Shown piece after piece: positions 17,224 through 25,718 of a stretch of DNA of 64,000 nucleotides. Within the stretch, counting starts at the first letter, position 1, and every line of letters starts with the position of its first letter. Under the pieces are notes generated by a model. It was not told where the DNA came from, searched no databases, and saw nothing but the letters and a program-made list of their open reading frames with translations. The stretch spans positions 4,216,001 through 4,280,000 of the forward strand of contig OZ245715.1 of assembly GCA_965226965.1 (NCBI GenBank), in the 5' to 3' direction. Both the position numbers and the translations under genes were made by a program. This DNA is from Endoryza foliicola (GTDB taxonomy: Bacteria; Bacteroidota; Bacteroidia; Chitinophagales; Chitinophagaceae).

Positions 17224-17458
17224 TAGTTAGGCTTTAGGTGTTAGGCTTTGGGTGTTAGGCTTTGGGTGTTAGGCATTAATCCCACCAATCATTCTATTCC
17301 TAGCATTGACGATTTTTAGTTTTTTAGTGATTTAGTTCTTAAGTTGGCACTGAATTCACTTCAACGCAATAGACGTAATCCTACAACTAATCCCACCAAT
17401 CATTCTAATCCTAGCAAAAAATCAATCCTGTAAATCATTAAATCCTGAAAATCCTGAT
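17224..17458. repeat. Repeat block (RC 7-mers, 29-nt direct repeat, RE)
   Basis: Bases 17227-17275 are seven consecutive RC 7-mers alternating TTAGGCT/TTAGGCA with TTAGGTG/TTGGGTG, in perfect 7-nt register. A 29-base direct repeat (starting TAATCCCACCAATCATTCTA or -CTAT) occurs at 17277-17305 and 17388-17416, 111 bases apart, with one mismatch. RE-type AATCCTGTAAATC/AATCCTGAAAATCC fills 17424-17457. No gene. Confidence 0.8.
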
Positions 17459-17489
17459 GAAAAAGCCCTTCCGGTGAACCGGAAGGGCT
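17459..17489 (-). terminator. Rho-independent terminator at the end of the dcw cluster
   Basis: Perfect 11-bp stem AGCCCTTCCGG (17464-17474) and CCGGAAGGGCT (17479-17489) with a 4-base loop. On the minus strand it is followed by a T-run (complement of 17459-17463). It lies 62 bases beyond the ftsZ stop. Confidence 0.92.
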
Positions 17490-17551
17490 AACAACTAAAA
17501 ACAACAATCGTTGCGTTAATTCAAGTTTGCTTCGATTGGTACGGTACAGAA

Positions 17552-19483
17552 TTAATCAGGTTTTTTACCGTCAAGGAAAGTATTGAGGGTAGAAAGTCTG
17601 GTATTATCGTCATCGTCTTTTCTCACTTCATATTTACTGTAGAAGTTTTCGACGTTGGAAACGGTGTTGTACAATTCCAAATTGCGGCGGATGTATGCCG
17701 GCACTGTTTCAAACTCATTGTTAGGGTCGGTGCTGTTTACGTTAAAACTCAGATTACGTAATTTCTGAATTCGTTGCGCAGCCCGACGTTTTTGTTCCTC
17801 TACCTCGTCCTGCATCGCAGGTTCCTCTGTAGAAGCGTCCTTAACAACTTGCGAGATTTGATGGGCCCGAGGCTCATCCGCCGCTGGAATATTTTCCTTG
17901 AATACTAGTTGCAGCTCATCGGAAGGTTCTTCTTCTTGGAGCGGCGCAACCGGTTTGTTCAAGTTCGGTTCATTCACAGGGGTTTCATTCTTGGATTCAA
18001 TTGTTTTCGGTTCGGCATAGATATTAGTAGGCTTGGCCAAGAATCCTCCACGCGCTGCAGACGCCGGAAGAGTATTTTTAACCGCTTCAGGCTCGTTTGT
18101 TGCTTCAGATTGCATCATTGGTTGTTTGAACTCACCCGATACCTCAGGCAAATTCAATACCCATGATTCTTTCTGCTCAACAATTGTGCTTTCTTCAATG
18201 GCGGGTTCTTCTGTAATTTGACTAACTGTAAAGAATACCTTATTTTCTTCAATTGGTGTTTCTTCAATCAATTGTGGTTGCAAATACTCCGGCAACTCCT
18301 CTTCAACTACTTCGTTCACTACAACCTCTGCTACTTCCTCAACAGGTGCTTCCACTACTTCTTCTTGCTTTGCCTCTACTACCGCAACAGGCTCTTGCTT
18401 TTGAACAGGAATCACCACAGGCGCTTCCACCTTTGTTTCCAACGTCATCACGATCTTCTCATCCACTTTTGGAACTTCTTTCTTCACTTCTGCTTTTCCA
18501 AATGGATCTTTGTATTCAAAACCGGTTGCAATTAAAGTGATACCAATGTTTTCCCCAAGGTTGTTATCATAACCCATACCCAAGATCACATCAGTTCCTT
18601 CACCGGCACGGCTCAACAAATAATTCTGAATGGTTTCTACTTCATCCATTGTGAATTCATGATCACCTTCAGCACTGTTGATATTGATCAAAATCCATTT
18701 TGCACCGCGGATATCGTTATCATTCAACAATGGAGAGTTCATGGCTTCTTCAATTGCCAATTGTGCACGGTTCTCACCTTTTGCACTGGCACTACCCAAA
18801 ATAGCCACACCACCGTTTCTCATAACAGTGCATACATCGGCAAAGTCAACGTTGATTTGACCGGTGCTGTTGATCACATCTGTGATACATTTTGCGGCAG
18901 TAGCCAACACGTTATCAGCTTTACCAAACGCTTCTTTCATTTTGAGGTTACCAAACTGATGACGCAATTTATCGTTACTGATCACCAACAAGGTATCTAC
19001 ATATTGCTTCAAGGTGCGAATGCCTTCTTCTGCTTGTAATTGACGTTTCTTTCCTTCATAGGAGAACGGAGTGGTAACAATCCCTACCGTAAGAATTCCC
19101 AAATCTTTACAGATCTTAGAAATGATAGGAGCACCACCTGTTCCGGTACCACCACCCATTCCGGCAGTGATAAAGGCCATCTTCGTGTTTACTTCCAAAA
19201 TGCGACGGATCTCTTCCAAACTTTCTTCGGTAGCCTGGCGACCAATTTCTGGATTGGCACCTGCACCCAACCCTTGTGTAAGGTGTGGACCGAGTTGCAC
19301 TTTATTGGGCACATTACTGGTTGCAATAGCCTGAGCATCGGTATTGCAAATAATAAAGTTGACGCCTTCAATGTTCTGACTGTACATGTAGTTAACAGCG
19401 TTGCTTCCGCCGCCACCTACACCAATCACTTTTATGATAGAGGATTTTTCTTTGGGCAAATCAAAATGGATCATAGTCTTCAA
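17552..19483 (-). CDS. ftsZ: Cell division protein FtsZ with long acidic linker
   Basis: Tubulin-like GTPase that forms the division ring. Residues 1-330 are a standard FtsZ core: GVGGGGSNAV near 21-30, the tubulin signature GGGTGTGG at 110-117 and the catalytic T7-loop region NVDFADV. From about 340 to 570 comes a Glu/Val/Pro-rich, low-complexity linker (for example EAPVEEVAEVVVNEVVEEEL), much longer than in E. coli. The end has a coiled segment EEQKRRAAQRIQKLRNLSFN and a C-terminal peptide RLSTLNTFLDGKKPD that should contact FtsA. At 643 residues it is long even for the phylum. Last dcw gene, 49 bases after ftsA. Confidence 0.97.
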   Translation of the reverse strand: MKTMIHFDLPKEKSSIIKVIGVGGGGSNAVNYMYSQNIEGVNFIICNTDAQAIATSNVPNKVQLGPHLTQGLGAGANPEIGRQATEESLEEIRRILEVNTKMAFITAGMGGGTGTGGAPIISKICKDLGILTVGIVTTPFSYEGKKRQLQAEEGIRTLKQYVDTLLVISNDKLRHQFGNLKMKEAFGKADNVLATAAKCITDVINSTGQINVDFADVCTVMRNGGVAILGSASAKGENRAQLAIEEAMNSPLLNDNDIRGAKWILININSAEGDHEFTMDEVETIQNYLLSRAGEGTDVILGMGYDNNLGENIGITLIATGFEYKDPFGKAEVKKEVPKVDEKIVMTLETKVEAPVVIPVQKQEPVAVVEAKQEEVVEAPVEEVAEVVVNEVVEEELPEYLQPQLIEETPIEENKVFFTVSQITEEPAIEESTIVEQKESWVLNLPEVSGEFKQPMMQSEATNEPEAVKNTLPASAARGGFLAKPTNIYAEPKTIESKNETPVNEPNLNKPVAPLQEEEPSDELQLVFKENIPAADEPRAHQISQVVKDASTEEPAMQDEVEEQKRRAAQRIQKLRNLSFNVNSTDPNNEFETVPAYIRRNLELYNTVSNVENFYSKYEVRKDDDDNTRLSTLNTFLDGKKPD

Positions 19484-19532
19484 TTTCTGATTCCGTTGAA
19501 TCGGTTAAAATTTAATGGTTAGTATAGGGCTA

Positions 19533-20912
19533 TTACAGTGCTTTGTCTTCTTCTTCGTTGAACAGTTCAATTAAACTGTGTTTGAATTTGCCCCAGAAAT
19601 CTCTCATGCCTTTGCGTTCTTTCATGGCCTTTTCATTTACAGCTTCTGTTGTTTCCACTTCGGTTTCAACCTCCGCTTCATCTTGCAACAAGCTACTAGG
19701 AACAGCCACTTTCTTATACGATGTTTCGAATTGTTTGCGGTTGTGTTCGTAATCGTCGTAACCTTTCAAGATCAATCCCAAACAAGTTGCATACATTGGT
19801 TTTGCCAACTCGTCGATATGACCTGCAGCCAAATGCTCGGTAGGATATCCGATGCGCGCATTCAAACCGGTTACATATTCTGTTAATTGAATCAAGTGCT
19901 TCAATTGAGAACCACCACCGGTCAACACCACACCACCATTCAACATTCTGTTATCCAATCCCACTTGTTTCAAATGGTAGGTAACAAAATCCATGATCTC
20001 ACTCATACGAGCTTGAATGATATTGGCCAGGTTTTTTACACTGATTTCTTTTGCAGGCATTCCTCTCAAACCGGGAATAGTGATGTAGGCATTCGCTTTT
20101 GCTTCATTTGCCAACGCACTTCCGAACTGAACTTTCATTTGCTCCGCCTGTGTTTTCAACACACCCAATCCTGTTTTGATATCATTGGTAATGTTCTCAC
20201 CACCAAAAGGAATTACAGCCGTATGCTTCAAAATACCTTCGTAGAATACAGCAAGGTCAGTAGTGCCACCACCGATGTCTACAATGGCAACACCTGCTTC
20301 TAAATCTTCTTGCCCCATAACTGCAGCAGCAGAAGCCAAAGGTTGCAATACGAGGTCTTTTGTTCTCAGACCACTTTTCTCAACTGCACGATTGATGTTA
20401 CGAATGGCGTTTTTGTCACCAGTAATGATGTGGAAATTTGCACCAATTTTTACACCACCGTATCCAATAGGGTTGGGAATGTTCTGGAAATTATCAACAG
20501 TGAATTCTTGAGGAATTACATCGATGATTTGATCTCCGGCAGGAATATATGTTTTGTACTGATCATTGATCAACTGATCAATTTCACGTTGTGTGATTTC
20601 GTCGTTTGTGTCTTGGCGCACCATGTCTCCTCTTGTTTGAAGACTCTTGATATGGTGACCTGCAATACCTACATACACTTCGCCGATCTCTAAATCAGGG
20701 TTAGAAGCGTAGCAGTTTTCCAACGCCATTTGAATGGCCTTGATGGTTTCGTCAATGTTCAACACTTGCCCGTGTTTCACACCATTGCTATTGGCTCTAC
20801 CAAAGCCAATGATCTCTAGTTTGCCGTACTCGTTCTTACGACCGGCAATGGCAGCAATTTTGGTTGTACCGATGTCTAAACCTACAATAATAGGTTGTTG
20901 CTCGTTGTTCAT
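19533..20912 (-). CDS. ftsA: Cell division protein FtsA
   Basis: Actin-fold ATPase (459 residues) that tethers FtsZ to the membrane. Phosphate-1 motif GLDIGTTKIAAIAG at 11-24, the inserted 1C domain around EVYVGIAGHHIKSLQ, phosphate-2 VAIVDIGGGTTDLAVFYEG and the adenosine motif GGVVLTGGGSQL are plain. The C-terminal MRDFWGKFKHSLIELFNEEED should be the amphipathic membrane-targeting helix. The 175-base gap upstream to ftsQ has a CTTCAC/GTGAAG inverted pair (20985-21004) and an AAC run at 20931-20943 on the minus strand, so an internal promoter is possible. Confidence 0.97.
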   Translation of the reverse strand: MNNEQQPIIVGLDIGTTKIAAIAGRKNEYGKLEIIGFGRANSNGVKHGQVLNIDETIKAIQMALENCYASNPDLEIGEVYVGIAGHHIKSLQTRGDMVRQDTNDEITQREIDQLINDQYKTYIPAGDQIIDVIPQEFTVDNFQNIPNPIGYGGVKIGANFHIITGDKNAIRNINRAVEKSGLRTKDLVLQPLASAAAVMGQEDLEAGVAIVDIGGGTTDLAVFYEGILKHTAVIPFGGENITNDIKTGLGVLKTQAEQMKVQFGSALANEAKANAYITIPGLRGMPAKEISVKNLANIIQARMSEIMDFVTYHLKQVGLDNRMLNGGVVLTGGGSQLKHLIQLTEYVTGLNARIGYPTEHLAAGHIDELAKPMYATCLGLILKGYDDYEHNRKQFETSYKKVAVPSSLLQDEAEVETEVETTEAVNEKAMKERKGMRDFWGKFKHSLIELFNEEEDKAL

Positions 20913-21087
20913 AGATTATCCGTTTTTAGTTGTTGTTGTTGTTAGTAAATACTTGTACCGTTGTTTTCTTTAGTGTTCCGGATGCTTCACTTCATAGGGT
21001 GAAGGGTCTTTCATTGGTTGAACTTTACAGGATTTTCATTCTTTTTTGGGCTCAGCTGAAACGAATTATCATGGGTTTTTCAGTTGA

Positions 21088-21990
21088 CTAATTTTGTTGA
21101 ACAGGAACTGCTTGGGTGCTATCGGCACTGATCATGCGTTCGTGTTCCAGTTGCACATCGCGAATCAATTGCTCTACATTTCGTATTGCTTGAATTGAAT
21201 CGGCTTTACTAGCCGCACTTGCGGTTTTCACTCCTACTACTTGTCCCAAGTATTGAACTTTCACACGTTCGTAATAGTTCAATCCGGTTTTGGTGAGCAC
21301 TTGAGTATAAAACTGCCAGAGGCGGTTGAATTTTGAATCAACATCAGAACCATCTCCCAATTCAATGACATGATTGCCGAGTGTAGGAATCAGTTCAAAT
21401 TCATGAGCGCTGTTGATGTCGATCTGCGCTACTTGCGCAGCCCAAAATGGATGCTTTTCGAGATAACCGGTAATTTGTTTCATACCGTTCAATACCAAGC
21501 TATCTGAAGCGGTCCATTTATTTTTTTCTCCGGGAAAACCTGTGAACACAGGTAGCTTCACCGGAAACTTTTCTCCAATAGGGAGTTTTGTCAAAGAGCT
21601 GTCGATAAAGAAACTATTGCCCAATCCGGTAAACACTCGTGCAATGGGTTGACGTTCCACAATGCGCACTTGTAATTTTTGACTGTTATCGAAGAAGAGA
21701 TCTGCCTTCGCAATCCAAACATTCTTCTTTGAAAGTTCTTCAATTGCCTTTAGGTCGAATTGATCCATGGGCTTACCGGTTACGGTACCTTTCGACAATA
21801 CCACTTTTGATATCATCGCTTTATCTACAAAGAGCTGTTGATCATCGCCATTGATCTGAATTTCGAATCCACTGCAGGTTTTCTGTTGTTTCCCTTTTAC
21901 AGCTGCTACTAACAACACTATTACTCCTGCACTTATGATCAGCCAAAAACCAATCACCAAAATCTTCCTTATTTTCTTCGATAGTGCCAT
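21088..21990 (-). CDS. ftsQ: Cell division protein FtsQ
   Basis: Bitopic divisome protein (300 residues) linking early and late division proteins. A short basic cytoplasmic tip (KKIRK), one membrane helix ILVIGFWLIISAGVIVLLVAA at about 9-30, a POTRA-like domain (residues about 40-115) and the FtsQ beta domain. Sequence conservation in FtsQ is low, so the call rests on topology plus its place between murC and ftsA. Its ATG overlaps the murC TGA (TGATG arrangement), implying translational coupling. Confidence 0.88.
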   Translation of the reverse strand: MALSKKIRKILVIGFWLIISAGVIVLLVAAVKGKQQKTCSGFEIQINGDDQQLFVDKAMISKVVLSKGTVTGKPMDQFDLKAIEELSKKNVWIAKADLFFDNSQKLQVRIVERQPIARVFTGLGNSFFIDSSLTKLPIGEKFPVKLPVFTGFPGEKNKWTASDSLVLNGMKQITGYLEKHPFWAAQVAQIDINSAHEFELIPTLGNHVIELGDGSDVDSKFNRLWQFYTQVLTKTGLNYYERVKVQYLGQVVGVKTASAASKADSIQAIRNVEQLIRDVQLEHERMISADSTQAVPVQQN

Positions 21991-23357
21991 CAGGCTTCCA
22001 ATGCTTCTTTAATGGGCAGCACCAGTGTGTCAATATCACCGGCCCCCGCTATGATGATCAATTGTTTTTCCTTCTTGTTCTTTTTCACCCAATCTACTAC
22101 CGCATTTTTCTCAAGTAAGAAGTGTTGCTTATTGGTCAATTTCGACAATAACCAATCACTGGTCACTCCTTCAATAGGCAGTTCGCGTGCCGGATAAATG
22201 GGCAGCAACACCGTTTCATCCGCTTCACTTAACACGCTTGCAAAACCATCGATAAAATCTCTGGTTCGGGTGAAAAGATGTGGTTGAAACAACACGGTAC
22301 AGGTATAGTCGGGGAAGAGATTTTTGGCACTGCTGATCAAAGCATGCAACTCTTCCGGATGGTGTGCGTAATCATCCACCACTACCAATTCTTCTGTACG
22401 AATGATGTACTCAAATCTTCTCTTTACTCCTTTAAAAGAACTTACGGCAGCTCGAATCTTTTCATCTGTAATCCCTAGAAAATGTGCTACCGCTATGGCT
22501 GCCGTCACATTTTCTACATTATGCAAACCTCCCATGGGGAGATAAATGTCTGTTATTTCAGCTCCGTTGATCACTACATCAAATCGATACCCACCTTGCT
22601 CCAAGATTCGTTTCTTTGAATACACATCGGCGCGACTGTCTTCACGATGATAGGTCCAATGATGAGGCCCTTTCAATTCAGCACCGCGCTTTAGTCCGTA
22701 TTTGCTGATCAACAAGCCATCTTTTTTTAGCTTGGAAGAAAACTCAATAAAACTTTCTTCCATTGCTTCCGGTGTTCCATAGATATCCAAATGATCGGGA
22801 TCCATGGCGGTGATGATGGCGATATCAGGACTCAATTTCAAAAAACTACGATCGTACTCATCTGCTTCTACCACACACACATTTCGTTCATGGCTCCAAT
22901 AATTGCTATTATAATTGGCGGCTATTCCACCTAAAAACGCGTTGCAACCATATTCGCTGTCTCTTAGTATATGGGCTACCATGGTAGTGGTAGTGGTTTT
23001 TCCATGCGTTCCTGCCACACAAATATTGAAGGCCTTGTTAGTGATGTATCCCAATACTTCAGAGCGTTTGAGCAATTGAAATCCTTGCTCCTTATAATAC
23101 TGCAGTTCTTTATGAGCTGCAGGAATGGCCGGTGTGTAAACGATCACGTCCGGTTGCTTTGGGATCAACTCCAAGTTCTCTTCATAGTGCACCTCAATTC
23201 CCTCTGCCTCTAATTGCTTTGTAAGTGCTGTGGCTGTTTTATCGTATCCACTCACCTGATTTCCGTGAAACTTGAAGTATCGTGCCAAGGCACTCATTCC
23301 AATTCCACCTATTCCGATGAAATAAATCACTTCTTTCTTGTTCGCATCTGTACTCAT
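21990..23357 (-). CDS. murC: UDP-N-acetylmuramate--L-alanine ligase
   Basis: Adds L-Ala to UDP-MurNAc, the first amino acid of the peptidoglycan stem (cytosol, ATP-dependent). 455 residues, normal length. N-terminal UDP-binding loop GIGGIGMSALARYF at 15-28, ATP-binding loop AGTHGKTTTTTMVAHIL around 113-129, the central EADEYDRSFL motif, and the C-terminal DDYAHHPEEL segment. Start 2 bases after the murG stop, end overlapping ftsQ by one base. Confidence 0.97.
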   Translation of the reverse strand: MSTDANKKEVIYFIGIGGIGMSALARYFKFHGNQVSGYDKTATALTKQLEAEGIEVHYEENLELIPKQPDVIVYTPAIPAAHKELQYYKEQGFQLLKRSEVLGYITNKAFNICVAGTHGKTTTTTMVAHILRDSEYGCNAFLGGIAANYNSNYWSHERNVCVVEADEYDRSFLKLSPDIAIITAMDPDHLDIYGTPEAMEESFIEFSSKLKKDGLLISKYGLKRGAELKGPHHWTYHREDSRADVYSKKRILEQGGYRFDVVINGAEITDIYLPMGGLHNVENVTAAIAVAHFLGITDEKIRAAVSSFKGVKRRFEYIIRTEELVVVDDYAHHPEELHALISSAKNLFPDYTCTVLFQPHLFTRTRDFIDGFASVLSEADETVLLPIYPARELPIEGVTSDWLLSKLTNKQHFLLEKNAVVDWVKKNKKEKQLIIIAGAGDIDTLVLPIKEALEA

Positions 23358-23359
23358 GT

Positions 23360-24463
23360 CTACGCCCCCGTACTTTTTTCCAAAATTGCTTTTGCTACCA
23401 CAGTATCAGCATCGGTAATGGCCAGCTTTGCAATATGTGTTCTATAAAAACTTCTCAAAGCCGTATCATCTACCAATTTGCGAATCTGTAGTACCAGTTT
23501 GTCTTTAGCGTCTGCGTCAGCCACCATGATGGCTGCTTGCTTATCAACCAGTCGTTTAGCATTCACCGTTTGATGGTCTTCTGCTGCTAATGGATACGGC
23601 ACCAATACTGCCGGCTTTTTCACAACTGCTAATTCAGCGAGTGCCATGGCGCCTGCACGAGAAACAACAATATCGGCAGCGGCATAAGCAATGTCCATTT
23701 CGGTAATAAAATCATTCACCCAAATGCGACTCAACCCTTTTGCCGCTTCTTTTGCCTGATTCAAAAACGGCTTTCCGGTTTGCCAAATCAATTGTGCGTC
23801 TTTACCAATAAGCTGGTCCAGGTTGTTGGCAATGGCCTCATTGATGCCTCTCGCTCCCAAACTACCACCGGTAACCAGCACTGTTGCGAAGGCCGGATCC
23901 AATCCAAAATGACGAACAGCAGTAGCACGATCCATGGCAGTTTGTAATAAATTAGAACGAACAGGATTTCCCGTTACACGAATTTTCTCAGCCGGAAAAA
24001 ATTTCTCCATACCATCGGTACCGGTAAAAACCAGGGTCGCTTTCTTTCCTAGAAGCATGTTCGATTTTCCCGCAAAAGAGTTCGCTTCGTGAATGAAAGT
24101 TGGAATACCTTTCGATTGCGCAAAGCGAAGCACCGGAAAACTAGAGTAGCCTCCTACTCCTACAACCGCTGTGGGTTGAAAAGAGCTGAATATGCTTCTT
24201 ACTTGGAAAAAACTGCGGATCAACTTAAAAGGCAATCCCAGATTTTTTATCAAAGAACTTCTATTGAAACCCGCAATGTCTAAGCCCTCAATTCTATACC
24301 CTGCTTGCGGAACTTTTTCCATTTCCATTTTTCCTTTAGCACCAATGAATAAGATCTCGGCCTCCGGATTCAATTTTTTAATGGCATTGGCAATTGCAAT
24401 GGCCGGGAATATATGTCCACCCGTGCCCCCTCCTGCCATTATCACTCTCGGTTTCATACTCAT
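23360..24463 (-). CDS. murG: Lipid II synthase MurG (UDP-GlcNAc transferase)
   Basis: Transfers GlcNAc onto lipid I at the inner membrane face to make lipid II. 367 residues from the start chosen here. Motif GGGTGGHIFPAIAIA lies at about 10-24, GVGGYSSFPVL in the N-domain and VTGGSLGARGINEAI opening the C-domain, with the donor-binding region SRAGAMALAELA near 270. I use the ATG at 24463, which overlaps the ftsW TGA as ATGA. The longer frame upstream (to 24559) lies inside ftsW and is not needed. Confidence 0.96.
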   Translation of the reverse strand: MSMKPRVIMAGGGTGGHIFPAIAIANAIKKLNPEAEILFIGAKGKMEMEKVPQAGYRIEGLDIAGFNRSSLIKNLGLPFKLIRSFFQVRSIFSSFQPTAVVGVGGYSSFPVLRFAQSKGIPTFIHEANSFAGKSNMLLGKKATLVFTGTDGMEKFFPAEKIRVTGNPVRSNLLQTAMDRATAVRHFGLDPAFATVLVTGGSLGARGINEAIANNLDQLIGKDAQLIWQTGKPFLNQAKEAAKGLSRIWVNDFITEMDIAYAAADIVVSRAGAMALAELAVVKKPAVLVPYPLAAEDHQTVNAKRLVDKQAAIMVADADAKDKLVLQIRKLVDDTALRSFYRTHIAKLAITDADTVVAKAILEKSTGA

Positions 24464-25716
24464 GCTACTGCAGGGTTTTGTGTTTGATTCAATTGCTCGG
24501 GAGATTCTTGTTGCTCTACATTTCTTGCAACACTCAGAATAATTCCGATTGCAAAACAAGTAAACAAGAAAGAACTACCGCCCATACTCACCAGTGGAAG
24601 TGTAACTCCGGTTACCGGAAACAAATTCACTGCTACTGCCATATTGATCAACGCCTGTATCACAAGCGTAAAACTCAACCCCAAAGCCAGAAAAGCACCA
24701 AATGCATAAGGGCATTTTCTAAAAATCCGAATGCTCCGAAACAAGAACAACAAATACACCAACACAATGAATGCTCCTCCCACAATTCCATACTCCTCAA
24801 TAATAATTGCATATATGAAGTCAGAGTAGGGATGGGGTAAAAAGTTGCGTTGTTCACTATTACCCGGCCCTAATCCCATAATTCCACCTTTTGTTATGGC
24901 AATCTTTGCCTGATTTACCTGATAGTTCTCGTCTTTATCTACTTGCTTACTATCGTATATAAAATTCTGAACACGTTTGATCCAAGTAGGCATCCTTGCA
25001 ATCTCCAATACCGCAGGAAGGTCCTTGCATCGGCCTTCTTCCTTATCGTAATACACAATTGCAGTGATCACTAAAAAGCTAACAGGGATCAATGCCAGTC
25101 CAATGGTTGCCGTCAAATGTTTCATACTCACACGACCGATAAACAGGAGCAACATGCTGGTAGCGCCGGTCAACAATGCTGTTGACAAATTCGCCGGAGC
25201 AATCAATACACAGGTAATGATAACGGGAATGATCACCGGAAGAAATCCTTTTCTAAAATCCTTGATCACATCTTGCTTCTTACTCAGCAATCGCCCGAGG
25301 TACATAAACAGTGCCAGTTTCGCCAAATCGGAAGTTTGAAATGTAAGGTTGATCAATGGAAGGCGAATCCATCTACTTCCTTCATTCAAACTAACTCCAA
25401 AGAACAAAGTATAGACTAGCAAGGGAACCGAAATTAAAAACAGTACTCTTGCTATACTGGAGTAAATTTTATAATTCACTCGGTGTGAAAAATAAATAAC
25501 CCCTAAGCCAATAGAGATGAAGACGATCTGTTTAAACAAATACACTTCAGTGTTGCCTCTATTGTACTTGTATGCCAATAAACCGGTGGAACTGTAAACC
25601 ACCAACAAAGAAACCAGTGCCAATACCAATACCAGCGCCCAAATTACTTTGTCGCCTTTTGTCTTCTCTGTAATTCCTTTCAGTGAAGGCGTTTGTATCG
25701 GATTGAATTCGTTCAT
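24460..25716 (-). CDS. ftsW: SEDS glycosyltransferase/flippase-like protein FtsW
   Basis: 418-residue SEDS protein with about 10 membrane helices; family members polymerise lipid II with a partner class B PBP. Recognisable: WALVLVLALVSLLVVYSSTG in helix 1, NEGSRWIRLP, DLAKLALFMYLG with the conserved Asp-Leu, and the late segment PVTGVTLPLVSMGGSSFL that defines SEDS proteins. Placement between murD and murG argues for FtsW rather than RodA; the cognate partner is probably FtsI at 30080. Confidence 0.95.
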   Translation of the reverse strand: MNEFNPIQTPSLKGITEKTKGDKVIWALVLVLALVSLLVVYSSTGLLAYKYNRGNTEVYLFKQIVFISIGLGVIYFSHRVNYKIYSSIARVLFLISVPLLVYTLFFGVSLNEGSRWIRLPLINLTFQTSDLAKLALFMYLGRLLSKKQDVIKDFRKGFLPVIIPVIITCVLIAPANLSTALLTGATSMLLLFIGRVSMKHLTATIGLALIPVSFLVITAIVYYDKEEGRCKDLPAVLEIARMPTWIKRVQNFIYDSKQVDKDENYQVNQAKIAITKGGIMGLGPGNSEQRNFLPHPYSDFIYAIIIEEYGIVGGAFIVLVYLLFLFRSIRIFRKCPYAFGAFLALGLSFTLVIQALINMAVAVNLFPVTGVTLPLVSMGGSSFLFTCFAIGIILSVARNVEQQESPEQLNQTQNPAVA

Positions 25717-25718
25717 TC

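Noticed and set aside
17227..17275. Telomere-like TTAGGC repeats
   Set aside because: The resemblance to nematode telomeric words is coincidental. The copies are short, degenerate and internal to a bacterial chromosome.
18218..18540. Plus-strand frames opposite the FtsZ linker
   Set aside because: Phe/Leu-rich shadow of Glu/Val codons; no start signal, and the minus frame is clearly the gene.
24464..24559. Longer MurG start
   Set aside because: It lies wholly inside ftsW. The ATG at 24463 overlaps the ftsW stop in the usual coupled way and leaves a full family-length protein.
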